Shown one piece after another: positions 22,144 to 34,389 of a DNA stretch of 64,000 bases. The notes beneath the pieces were generated by a model. The model searched no databases. It was not told the origin of the DNA and saw nothing but the letters and a program-made list of their open reading frames with translations. The position numbers and the translations under genes are program-made. Numbering within the stretch: position 1 is the first letter of the stretch; every line of letters begins with the position of its first letter. Origin of the DNA: Ooceraea biroi (lineage: Eukaryota; Arthropoda; Insecta; Hymenoptera; Formicidae); assembly GCF_003672135.1 (NCBI RefSeq), contig NC_039516.1, positions 4,075,838 through 4,139,837 of the forward strand, given 5' to 3'.

Positions 22144-23655
22144 CTTTAGTGAACTCGTTGCCTGCGCTTGGTACCGGTTCTCTGTTTCCTAATCATTACA
22201 CGTCGCGCGACAGCGTCGCGTCGTCGATTGTCGTTCGTGTTACCGCACGCAGATCTAACGAAAGTCTCACCAAACGTGTCGCTCGAATTTCGCGATACGA
22301 AGTTCACTTGGACTCGGTTAATCGGTTAAAACGGCAAACGATTGTAATATTTTAACGCTCGGACGTCAAACGCCCACCAAAGCTCGACGACGATTGGTTC
22401 GTTGGTAGCAAATTTCGGCGATTATTATCACGTAGCTCCAATTTCAATTTCCAAAATGGCTTACACTGGAATCACTCGGTTTAATTAATAAGAGGGAAAA
22501 TTGCTCATTCAACGCGACGCGAGTACTCCCCACTACGATTTTTACCGTACGTTTTTTGCAGCCGAGGGATTAAGCTATTTTACTGTTCGTAATGTTCTCG
22601 AAATTCTGTACCTCCAACTGGGTTCACTTTTTCAGAACGATTACCGATGATTACCGGGATGTAATAGCTTAACAGGCATCGACCCTGTATCAGAATGTTA
22701 TCCGCTTACGGTGATTCGCCGGCAAATTAATATCGCGTCCCGCTACAGCAACCGGCATACTTCCGATCAGGGAGACGCGCTCCGTTTCTATTCGCCCGAC
22801 GTTGATGTCCCGTGCAGACTCCTCGATCCGCGCTCCAATACGTGCCATTACAAAACCCCGCGCATCACTATCTCCTCGTCGACGATGTCGAGCGAACGCA
22901 CTCCGCTTCTCGATCAGGGCCCATCGGGGAGGATCAATCGGACTCCAGCGAACGAGAGACGGAATGTCGGCGAAGTGAGACGCAATTTCGCGAGCTGACT
23001 GATCCGTGCAACGAGGACGGAAGAGGCAGAGACAGAGACAGGAAAACGGAGCGGAGATCGTTCCCGAGACGCTGTGACGCCGAGGACCGTAACGCTCGGT
23101 ACGACGGCCACCGCACGACTGACGAGCGAGATCTCCTCGGCATCTAACTCGACGCAGCGTCCACCAATCGTTTCTACCCCCACCGACCGGTGGCGGCAGC
23201 ACTCACACATAACGGCGGCGAGCGGCGGCACCCAAGTGGAGTGAGCACGCGCCTACCGCAGGACCTCGGGGTAGGACGAGGACGTCCTGCGTTTCCGTAC
23301 GCGAGAGCGCGTATATATGCGCGCCCCTTTTCGCGTAACGCGCGCACGCACTCACACGGTCGTCGTTATACCATTGCATACGATCGACGGACGTGCGAGC
23401 GGACGAGCGCGTAGAGAGAAGAACGAAGCGGACATTGCACGCAACCTGTCTGTATCTTCTCGCCGTTTCCCCGCGCGAGGCAAGAGGACATTGGGTATCG
23501 GAAAAAAAGCATCGACACTTCACTCGTTATTAGAATCGGCAAAAAGTATCAATGTTCTCGCGCTGGCAACGGGAAAGAAAAATATCGTTGCGTGCGTTAT
23601 TCGAATAAATACGGAAATGGTCCATAAGGGAACGGTCCCGTGCGATCTACGCGTT
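22144..23655. other. 5' flank of the Toll gene, no coding feature recognised
   Basis: This is the proximal upstream region of the minus-strand Toll gene. The first 550 bp or so are mixed and fairly AT-rich; about 22700-23500 is dense in CpG and CGCG. A minus-strand TATA-like stretch (CATATATACG) lies near 23310-23319, but I see no matching initiator at the expected distance. Open frames here read through biased composition and show no domain. It probably holds the 5' UTR and core promoter, but a transcription start cannot be placed from sequence alone. Confidence 0.4.
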
Positions 23656-23659
23656 TTAA

Positions 23660-24378
23660 GGGGGGAGCCTGCTTTAGAACGCTGAAAATAAGGTATATTT
23701 TACGAATTGTTTTTGGAGAAACTATACAGCGGATCATTATAAAACTTTGATGCATTTATTAGTACATGTTTAAAGATAAAAAAATTATTTTTTGATTTGA
23801 ATATATCGCTTGTAGAGGTCGTCCTGGAGAAATCTTAGTGCAGCCGCGTCGCCGGCATTGCAAATTGGTGAGCATTCTCCTGCCTCCAAATTTCGTCTAA
23901 ACTGAAAAATTGAAATATCTTCTCGTTATTTATGAATTCCCATCGTCGATGAACCAAAGAGAGAAGAAAAAAGTTGAAAAGTGTCAAAATGGTGGAGCTT
24001 AGAACATAAAAGTACGATTTTTAGGTAAAGTTTTTGAACTTTTTCATGCAAAAATAATTGTTTAACTTAATGTTTTTATGAATATTAAAGGTTCATCGAC
24101 GATGGGAATTCATAAATAACAAGAAAATATTTCAATTTTTCAGTTTGGATGAAATTTGGAGGCAGGAGAATGCTCACGAATTTACAATGCCGGCTGCACT
24201 AAGATGCCTCCAGGACGACCTCTACAGGCGATATATTCAAATAAAAAAATAATTTTTGTTATCTTTAAACATGTACTAATAAATGCATCAAAGTTTTATA
24301 ATGATCCGCTGTATAGTTTCTCCAAAAAAATTCGTAAAATTATACCTTATTTTCAACGTTCTAAAGCAGGCTCCCCCC
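23660..24378 (+). mobile_element. TTAA-type foldback MITE, copy A, 719 bp
   Basis: The element is flanked by TTAA on both sides (23656-23659 and 24379-24382) and begins GGGGGGAGCCTGCTTTAGAA. It is almost entirely a long inverted repeat: left arm 23660-23955, spacer 23956-24089, right arm 24090-24378. The arms differ by an 8-bp GC-rich segment near 23854 in the left arm and by a GAAATC versus GGCATC difference. TTAA duplication is the mark of piggyBac and Kolobok transposases. The G-run terminus is not the usual piggyBac CCC end, so the superfamily is left open. It has no coding capacity. It lies about 1.5 kb upstream of the Toll start codon. Confidence 0.93.
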
Positions 24379-24382
24379 TTAA

Positions 24383-25700
24383 CACTTTTTCGTGCGCCGG
24401 TATCCAGCGTGTTTCCTTGAAATCTGTATTCTCTCCCCGTCCAGCCGACTAAACGATTAAACGTCTGTGTCATAAGACCTCTCGATGCATTCTAAGGGTG
24501 CAACGGTGCGTTGCAAACTACGGCAAGATCGGCACGATCGAACCGGTAGAACCGAGAACTGCGCATATCCGGGTTTCTTCGTGTGCCTCGTAGGCGAGAC
24601 GCGAGGTAGTAGAAGTAGAAGTAGACGGCAGATGCAGACTGGATGCACGCTCGAGGCTGGCTCGGTTGGCGTTTAGTGTATTACGCGAGTCGTGGACAAT
24701 CCTCGACGACGGGAGAAGGACAGCGTCTTTGCATCGTGTCTTTGCCAGTCGTCTCTATCTCGCCCGGGATCTCGCGCAGGGAGGAGACCCGCGTCTGCTC
24801 ATACAAGGACTATCCCGAGAGAGGATGGAGGAGGGTGGTAGTAGCGGGCACGTAGCCACTCGTCTCCACGCACACGCAGCGCATACTCATCTCGGCTGCC
24901 GCTACAGCGTCGTCCAAAGGGTGTACACCGAGGCGTCGCGAGCGACCGAGAGAGAAAGTGATAGACAGAGAGGCGCGGAGAAAGAGAAGGAGAGGCGAGG
25001 AAACGGAAGAGAAAAGGAGACGGAGAGACGAAGGGTGGGATGCACGACTTTGCGATTCGATTGCCGAACTTGCACGAAGAACCGCGAACCGGTCTTTCCT
25101 CCCCCTCGCGCCGTGGAGACGCAACGCGCTTCTTCTGGACCCACGATATTCGGAGCATCCACCCCGACACACGGACCCACCACTCGTAAAAAGGTTTCGA
25201 TCAATTTTTAAGTGGCCGCTGAGCCACCGACACTGGTCCTCTATCTCTCTTCCTCTTCTCGTTCTCTCCTCCTACGTCCCTGCCCCGGAAACCGGCAAAC
25301 AACGTTCGCCCGCTTCCTCCGTCGAGATTCTCTCTCGATCCCCGCAGATCGCGGCAGATCGAAAGGGAGAGGCAAAAGACGAGAGGAAGAGAGAGAGGGA
25401 GCGAGCTCCGGATACGTCCGATGCTCAATAAGCCTCGCTGATTCATGCTCGTTCAGCCGACAAGCGACTTTCGACTTGATCGATGGGGACTCGAAATAGT
25501 TTGTAACTTGGTGGCCACGGTCGCGCTGCGGTTGCGACTTCGCAGAATATATTCGCGCGCCTCGGCTGGCCTCGCCTCGTCGACCTCTGCCTGCGCTCCG
25601 ACGGTTTCGCCTCGAAGGAAGCGAGCATTAATTCATATTAAGTGTCACTTAATCGAGAACTTCGACGGGAAATAAACGTCGGACCATACCCCCGCGACCC
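24383..25700. promoter_or_regulatory. CpG-rich and GA/CT-rich block upstream of Toll, possible promoter or enhancer
   Basis: The block is CpG-rich and contains a purine-rich tract on the plus strand at about 24949-25040, dense in GAGA and GGAGA. A pyrimidine-rich stretch at about 25240-25275 and another purine tract at about 25370-25405 follow. GAGA repeats are binding sites for GAGA factor (Trl) at insect promoters. The overlapping frames in all phases reflect base bias. Assignment to Toll or to a neighbour is inference. Confidence 0.3.
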
Positions 25701-26614
25701 CTCCTCTCATTCTGCATCGGATGTTTCTGGCGCGATACCAGAGACGGATCACCCGCTTAATTGATGCATAGGTGATAAGAGAGTCGCCTGGTACCTTCCG
25801 GAGACAGGGTTCCTTTCTGAAAATTGTGAATTATTAGCTGCGCGGTAAATTCACAAAAGAAAGATCGTCCGCGCTTGTCTTCCTTCATTCTTTGTAATGA
25901 ACGAGACGTGACTCAAAGCACGTATATTCGATTTAACGATATTTTATGCTTCTTGTCTTGGAAAGATGAATTTCTGAGACGTTCGTAGAAAATAGTTTGA
26001 GCGTCGAACTAAAATCTTGTTAAGATTAATGAAATACTGAAATCTCTCCTTTATGGAAAGAGACCATTTCGAATTTGAAAGGGTCTCTTAACTTGCGACG
26101 AAAGAAACGTTCGATGTGGGCGTAATGAAGCGATTATGTTTGCCGGTGCGAACACGACTTATTTCGTGTACGCAATCGACGCTTCTCAAGCGTCGCGTCG
26201 GAAAAAGATCAAACGTTCCCTTGAACTGCAATTAATTTGTCGCCCCATTACGCGACTTTTCCTTGGAGTCACGTTTAATTAAAATCGTTAGAACGGTGAT
26301 CGTGGATCGTTACAGCTTCAATAATAGGTGCCGCAGATATCCGACGAGTTTTCTCCCGTGCAAAAATATACGCAATCTTACTCCGGTACATTGTAGGAGC
26401 GAACCTGTTATTTCCCAGCACACGTCTGTTTCGTTATCAACTACTGTTGGAACGGACTCGCGTGTTAAAAACGCTCCTCGGTTACGTCATATATCATATC
26501 CTCAAAATAAAACTGACATAACGCGGAGTATCTAGTTGCTGGATAAATCGAGATTAAATGCGTTTATCTTCTTTGAAAAACCGTGTGTGTGTATTTTCTC
26601 GACAGAATTGCGGT

Positions 26615-26704
26615 ACCTATTGCGGAATTAATGCGGATTAATGCTTAAAGCATGCGGACGTTAATTAATCGATATTTTCTGGCTCATAATTGATTATCGA
26701 TTAC
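26615..26704. promoter_or_regulatory. Dense homeodomain-type motif cluster, candidate enhancer
   Basis: Within about 90 bp lie a tandem pair of near-identical units (GCGGAATTAAT and GCGGATTAATGC, 26622-26644), TTAATTAATCGAT (26661-26673) and AATTGATTATCGATTAC (about 26689-26705). GGATTA is the core of Bicoid/Otx-type (K50) sites, and TAATTA is a general homeodomain core. Motifs are seen; function is inferred. Confidence 0.25.
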
Positions 26705-27251
26705 GGTAGTAGCATTCCGAGAAACATGTTTCCAGTTGCTTGTTTCGAACGTCACTTATCCTATTCGTATTCGGTTTCGGAATCACGCAAATGTAAATGT
26801 AAATTCCTCGGCCGGATCGCTTGCAGTCCGAAAATAATTCCGCCCCGTTGCTCCACGCTAAAAACTTTCCCATCCGATTCGGAAATCAATTAGTGGCAGA
26901 TTCAGTTTCCATGTAAGGGGCGAATCGCGCGTCACCGATGCGCAATCTTATCGGGCCTGGGAATAGAGCCTGGAAATGGCGCGGGAAAAAGAAGTTTTAA
27001 TTAAACCTAGAATAAGAGTTTAATCGAGCAAGAGGGATTAATTGCCCGAGGGAGGGACGGGGAGAGGATAAAACGACCGTAGGGTCAAAGGAAACTGGCC
27101 GGCCTCCTGCGCGCGGCAGTGCCGCGACTTCTGAAATACCTCCGGCAAAGCCATCCGTATAAATATGCGCGCGAAATCTCGTCGTGAATGTTCTATTATG
27201 TCTAATTAACGGGACGCCTGACTTCACGCGCACAATCATGCCAACGTGAAT

Positions 27252-27262
27252 CCCCCCCCCCC
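27252..27262 (+). repeat. Poly-C homopolymer, 11 bases
   Basis: An uninterrupted run of 11 C. Its exact length may be uncertain in an assembled sequence. Confidence 0.85.
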
Positions 27263-30200
27263 GCTTTTCATTTTCGAGATATCTCGTCCTATTAAATTCT
27301 TCCAATTCCTGGCAGTCCGTGGGCGAGACGCGGTCTTTGCACGAGGCCGGCTGGAGCGAAACAACCGTCGAACGTAAAAAAATTTTGCAACCGACCGCGT
27401 CGAAAGATTCGACTCGGTGAGAGAAGCCCTCTGTACGTTGTACATTAACTATACAATCCTCGCGCCAGAGACCATTTCATCATCCTTTTTACGACCTTAT
27501 ATTTTTTCACGAGATCACTGATGACCACGTAAAAACGGCCGGCCACGGTTTCGCGAATCATTTTCAGACACCGGTCGCAGTCGCTCTCAGATTTTACCGG
27601 CTCGGCGCGCTAGTGCTGTATGCGACATATACTATGTCAAACAATAGTATGCTTTACCGTGATTCGATTTATATCGGATCGGATTTTTTTGTCACATTTT
27701 TGTGTTACATATCAGGCGCGCCGCGTAACCACGGCATGTCGAAGTCTCGTGCAAAATAGATCCGCGTCCGTTTGCCAAACAAGTTTATCACTGCGACACG
27801 AACGGAAAATACGAAAATACGAGTCGAACTATTAGTGCGACAACGCGTTGCTAAATGCACTTGCTATTTCATGTGTTTAGTAGTACAACGGCTTTATAAT
27901 TTATTCGTAATAAGTCTTAGTATTATTATTGAGTCCACTGTAAATAGCAGTAGCTTTATCTCCATCTTTGTTCATGAAATATTCAATTCTTCAGTTATAA
28001 ACAAAGAAAAATGGAGAGTTCTTCGTAACTTATATTATAATTTCAGCTCATATATAACTAGAAAAACTTCAATCTGCAGTTAATTTTGACTGAACTCCTT
28101 GAGAACTTTAATTAAAAATTTAATTTAATTTTAATTTAAATTATACTGTGATATTTAACATCGATTAATGGAAGAGGGGTAAGATGTCCACTCAATTTAC
28201 CCTAAATTAATCACAATTTTGTCGGTGTCGAGAAAGTTTTGTCGGTGAAGTATAATATTCTTCAGGAATCCTTCACATCTACTATTTTCCAAATTTGTCA
28301 TCGGAATCTAATTTTAAATTCCAATATATTTCACGATCATCACGAATTTATCCATTAGCAGTTTTGCATGTCACGAAATTTTATGAGAGAGAAAGGAAGA
28401 AAAAAGGAGAAAAGGAGAGGAGAAGCGAGATTTCAGCAAGAAAAGTTCCTAAGCAAGCGCTACGAGAAATTGTCGATACGGAAGCAATCGGCAATCAGTT
28501 CACGACTATCTTTCAATAACGGTGCACCCGATGGTGGTATTTACAATTTATCGAAAGTTCGTGACGCACCGTAGAATTTCTCGGTAAAGGCGAGCAGTAA
28601 AGGGGAATTGAAAGCTCCGCTCGGTACAATAAAGTATCGGAATTTACAGAACGATCTCCGCGACCGTGCTCGCGACTTTTACCTCCGAATCAGTCAAGCC
28701 ACCGTGACGCGTTATTAAAGCGTATCCGTGAGTATTTACTGTTCCAATATGCAAATCGGCGAGTGTGGTAGCCCGCGGGCGGAGAAGCATCGACGCTCGT
28801 CAAAGAGAAGGAACGCGCGCGGGAAGAAACGGCAAATACGGGGGATACACGCGAGCGTGACGATACCGTGGCGCGTTAATGCGGTTCCTTTTGTATTTCC
28901 GAGCGAGAGCGAACGAGCAAGCGAGAGAAAGAGGGAGAGATTTAAACGTGCAATTTCGCGGCCACGCCGTTCGTTTCCGCGCGCACTGCGCGCATCGCAC
29001 GCGGAAAGTACACCGGCGGAAAGTTCGCCGGGATAAAAGAAATTGCCGCGAACCAGGCACTCCACGAAACGGGCGCCGCACCTCCGAGCGACCGTATTTC
29101 GACCGGTATTATCCGCGTAAGAACGACGAGGAGAGAAACGAACTGCCGGATGCCGCAAATGAGACAGGCGCTTCCCGCTGGAGCAGCCCGGAGTTCTTCT
29201 TAAGGAGATTGACCATCAGCGTCGAACAAAGTCCAGAACCGCAATGCCACTCATCGGCGTAGGCACCTGCGATCTTCCTGCGCGGCGCCGGATCTCGCCG
29301 GAAGACGGTGGCGGCACGGCGCGCGGAACTTTGATCCTGCCTTAAACGAATCCGCGCGAAAATTGCATTGTCGCAACAGTGCAATTTGCCGGCGCGTCGA
29401 CTATGACCCCACGGTATCCTCCTGTTCGCCACTTTCCGGAGAATCCTTCGCCCGTCGAAAGTCGCGGTGGCAAATAGCTATTTAAGTTTGGTCCCCGTAA
29501 ATCTCCTTAACGTCATAGAAATTTTCGCATTCCTTCCTGTTCGTTAGAATTGTGCGCGGCGAATGCAATAAACATTCGTTTCGATTTGCCAATTGGTATG
29601 TCGAGCAAAATGTGCTCTTTTCTTGCGTTTTACATAGTTTCGAGAAAAACTTAATAATTTTGTTTCTGGTAATCCATGGAATTTTTTTACTGAGAGAGAA
29701 ATACGATAATAATTGGGAACCTTACGTTTTATATCGAAATGGATGCCGAGATGATCGTGTAGGACTTGTATAACAATACCGATTGAATCATATTTTTTGC
29801 AACGAACAAGAAGCGCATCTTGTTAAAGCGTCTTGCAAAATAAAGAGTACGTCTTTAAAAGGACGATCAACGCGTAGCAATTTTTTATTTCGGTTCGATC
29901 GTTGCAATTCAAATCAATTCTGAGAATGGCGCTCTTTTTGTTAGAACCGCGCATCCCTACACCGAATTCCAACTGTCTACTTTGCTCGCTCGTACATTCG
30001 TCCGATTTAAATCGATTTCTTCACGTGATGCAGCTGGTTCGAGTTTTCTTTTCTGACAAGAACGAATTGCAAAGACCCCGATGCGCGTGCTAATTTTCGT
30101 TCTAATTAAAACGATCTTTGTCGAATCACGTATTATTATATTATATCTTCTTGTAATATTTACAAAAATTATAAAAGACAATTGTGTCTAGATGTATCCA

Positions 30201-33200
30201 TCGGCATCGGCATCATGCATTTTGCAAAATCTCATTATTTTGTAGCATAAAAATAAATACTACGTAAAAGCGGATATTTGAAAATCATATAGCTTCAGTA
30301 AATTTCGATTTCGATAATGTGATTATATGAAAAATTAATTTATTCGTAATGAGAAACAGAACCATGGAAAGTATAAAATATATTCCGCGCTTTTCTTTCT
30401 CTCTTTGGTACATTAAAAATAAAAAAATGTTAAATTATATTAAATTACATTTAAAGTTGAAATGATATTGATTTTAATTCTTCATCGGAGCAGCTGAGCT
30501 TTTATCAAGGGTTAAATTTGAATTTTATTGCATCGACGTTTTAATACCTGGCCATCTGGACCAGAATGGAAAATTCGTTGTGTCCGAAAAAACAGTACTT
30601 CAATGTAGACAGTTCTCTGTGACAGTTTGCTATACGGTAAGATCGCATTGCGCGTTTTTCGCTCGAGGAAACTGGTTCTCTCTCATCGGGCAATCTCTCT
30701 TCGACAATTCGACGATTGTGCAGCGGTGTGCGCGGATCGACCGGTGCTCCGGCAAAACGCATCTTTTTTCACCGTCGCGATCATTGTAGATCGTTAATTT
30801 GACGTATAGGGTTCAACGTCGGGGAGTGCTCAAGTATAGACCGCGCGTACGTGTCCCGTGGTTTCAATGCAACCAAGAGATCTCTTTCAAGCAACACCGG
30901 CAGAACCTGAACGACGTTTAACCGGAAACTTGATATCGGTGGACATTCGCCGTTGTGAGCTCTCTCAATTGATTGTGCCCGGCACGACAATGAGGATCGG
31001 CGACATCGCGCGGAGCGTAAGCGTAGAGCGGAAACGTGACGGCGAGCACTACCATAAACGCGAGAAAACGGAGCGGAGCATGTCGACCTTTTGTGCACAA
31101 TCGTGTCACATTGTGTCGCGCCGTCTGAATATTTCGACCTCCCGACCGTCCGGATGCGAGATAATAAAATTTCAAAGCACCGTATCACGTCGCGAATTAC
31201 GAGGGCAGGCAGGGGAGAGAAAAAACCAGAGAAACCACCGGGATAAAATTATTCTTAACTGTCGGCGGTGGTGAAAAACCGCGGCGATTTTGCCGTTGAC
31301 TCCGGCTTTTAACTATCGCTACCGGGGATTCGCGTGTCGGTCGAGCGTGTTCGGTTTGAATATTCAAATCGCTTTTCAATGTGAACGCTGGCGGAACGAT
31401 GTTGGCGCATCCCGCCCCCGCCCGGCAGGATGTGAATCAATGAGCTCCCATTATTATTTACTTCGGAAGATTGATCATCCCGAGTTTTTAACGTTCTTAT
31501 CGACGTCCCATGGTGAGCGGCGAGTATCGAAAGCTGCCGAATTGAAGCAATTACCAGCGTGATTTATTGCGCTCTGCGACAGTTCGCGCTCCCCTACGAG
31601 GCAGCGTGTACATGCTCCAAAGATATACGTAACTATCGCTATAAATACCGAAATAGCTGTATTAGATCGGTAACTCGATTAGGTTGTACTTCGATTCACG
31701 AGTTCCAATTACAAACGTAACAAATATAAAAATATCGGAAAATTAGTTTCACAGAACACACACATACACACACAATACGTAAATCCGGTTACACGAAAAT
31801 GCTCATTTCGCCGGTTAGCGAAATTAGGATGCAGAGTCCTGTTTATACGCGATTCAAGTATTCGAGTTATCCGACAATATGTTCTACCGGAATTTGAATT
31901 ATTCGAATTATTAAAATTATTTGTATATTCGGATTTCATAATCACGTCGCACATCGCAGTATAATATGCGGATATTACGGTACATGCAAAACATCAATCC
32001 ATTTTCGCGTAATCAGTAATCGCGATCGCAATCTGCGAATGCTGAAAAAGTTGAAATCACGAGACTTTTGATGATTTCTGTGATAATGCTGTAAGGGCAT
32101 AACATAAAGTAGCGTCGGATTTATGCAGTGTCCTCAGGCACGATCTCAACTACACGTACTGCACATTGGAGTGACAACATATTGACACCTAGATACCTGT
32201 CGATACTAGACACCTATAATCCGATTCACGAGTAACGGTGCGGAAGTTATCACAGACTGCGGTTCTGAACTCCCTCGGTCATTACTCAAGTTTTGTACGA
32301 TGTAAAAAGGCTGCGACGCGCATTTGCCGGGTGTAAAGTACCTCGCAATTTTAGCGACGGGGCGTTTCCTTACTCTTTTTGTTACTCATTTACATTTTGT
32401 AATTTACCGAGACCTAAACTGCAGAAGACTACAGTTATCGGCGAGAATGAATCGATACTTACTACCTTATACACTTGATACAAGTTCTCGTTTAAATAAA
32501 AATAAACGCCGCCGGCGCACGTAGCGAAGTTTCATTAAGTTTTCGAAAAGCTCGCTTAATGTTTGTCTTTGAAAGAACTACTTCGCGGAACAAACAAGCC
32601 GTCCCATGGGGATAAAATGAGCTGCGCTTGCAGCGATGAAGGCAAGTTTTGAAAATATAGAAAAGAAGTATCCTCAACGACAACGGCACTTAGGGAAAAA
32701 ATAAATGGCTTTCTCGAAAAAGCTCGTCAGAACATTAAAGGTAGAAAATAGTTAAACTAGATATACACAGCCGTCTGTGTGAACGCGCACACGCTCCGAT
32801 AAAGGCCGCGTGTTGCATTTTAAACGCGCTCTTTTCCATCGTACATTAATTTACATGATTGGTCGGCTCGTATCGCGTGCGCCCGTGAATTATGTTAAAC
32901 ATTCCGCGTTGTCAAATACACATGAGAGAGTGGAAGCTAAAAAGATAATTATGCGCCAAATTCATCCAGAGCGGATTTTCCACTAAATGAAGAATGCTTT
33001 TGTAATGCGATAACGTTAACTGGAGCAATCGGGATTCCCGTGTAAATGGAACGTCACGATGATTTTCCAATCGCATAAAATTAACATTGCCATCGTTTAA
33101 TCTTCTCCCAATTGCCAAATGGCAATTAAATGCAAATACTCTCGACATTGTGTAAGAATAACGCGGTAACTATTAAACTATAGTCGCATTAAGAAATTAT

Positions 33201-34361
33201 TTCAAAGAGCAAAATGGAAATGCGATAATTAAAAGTGAACTTTCTTCCTGTAAAACGAGTCGAATGCCGATTCGGTGACTACATCATTAATCTTATTAGT
33301 AAACCCAATACTCTCTCCTCTTTCATCGTTGTAATCCAACACGTCGGCTGACCGCAATATAGAGTTTCGCGGCCACAGTCGCAAAGTCGGCGGATCACAC
33401 TATCCCCTAAATATTACTCGCATTAATTGGCTCGAATTCCCGCGGAGCGCTTCTAATTACGCGATGAACGATTCCGTGCGGCGTTTCCGGTAATGCGAAT
33501 CGCCGGGTCACAGCGATCGATCGATCTCGCTCTTCGTATCGATGCGACGGTAACTACGACAACGACGACGTCGATGGCTTCGGTGTTACGGTACAGCCGG
33601 GACTGCTAATTTCGAGACAATGGCCCATTGGGAGCCTTTGTCTCGCCAGTAAGGCGGAAAAAAGAGGAAGAGCGTCGCGCGCGCGAGCGTCGGCACTCGG
33701 CGTGTTTTCGCCTCGCAGACTAATGAGCGGCGTGTCGCACGGATAACACGGGAGCGACTAATCTAATATCGAAGCGAAATTACGCATAAGGGATGCAAAT
33801 CCCCGCGGTCCCCTCCGTCTTCCCACCACCCCGAAGGCGCCCTCGTGCTCTCGTCCGTCGGCGCGCGTCCTAATAAACTCCTTTCATTAGAGCCGCCCCG
33901 CCGTGCCACACGCCGAATGAACAAACTGTGCAGTCGTAACACCGGCTTGGCGACAGCTGCGGGACGGAGCGCGCACAGTAGTCGGCCTCGCGGTTTTCTC
34001 TCCCTTCGACATCCTCGCTCGTTTCACCCCGTTTCGTCCCCCGCCTCGGTTCTCTTTCCTCTCCCTCCGCTATCCCTCTCGTTCCTGATCCGCTATCTAC
34101 GCTCGCACATTTCTCCCTCTCGCAGCCGACATTGACGCACGAGCGTATCTCGTATTCTTGTTTCCCCTTTCTTTGTCTCTGTCTCCCTTTTCCGAGCTTG
34201 ATTCTTTCTATCCTGAATCGCACCACTACGAACCGCCAGCCGTTCCTGTCGTCTCGCTTGCTCGCCCGCTCGTTTCTTCCTCGCTTCAGTCGATGATTCC
34301 GACGTGTCTCCTCGTCCTCATTCCTGGCGCGGTCTTTATTGCGCGCGCTCGCGAAATACTC

Positions 34362-34389
34362 CCAGCCGCAGCCGCGCGGCTGCGGCTGG
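34362..34389. other. Perfect 28-bp GC-rich palindrome
   Basis: The half CCAGCCGCAGCCGC is followed at once by its exact reverse complement, with no spacer. All but two base pairs are G-C. It could extrude as a cruciform or, if transcribed, form a very stable hairpin. Confidence 0.85.

Larger units (their letters stand above)
25701..33600. other. Non-coding stretch, no gene recognised
   Basis: No exon could be supported. It is mostly AT-rich (27600-28340, 29550-30540, 31600-32100, 32650-33320), with CpG-rich islands near 28730-29420 and 30780-31200. An 11-base C run lies at 27252-27262, and a homeodomain-like cluster at 26615-26704. Intergenic or intronic status is undetermined. Confidence 0.45.
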
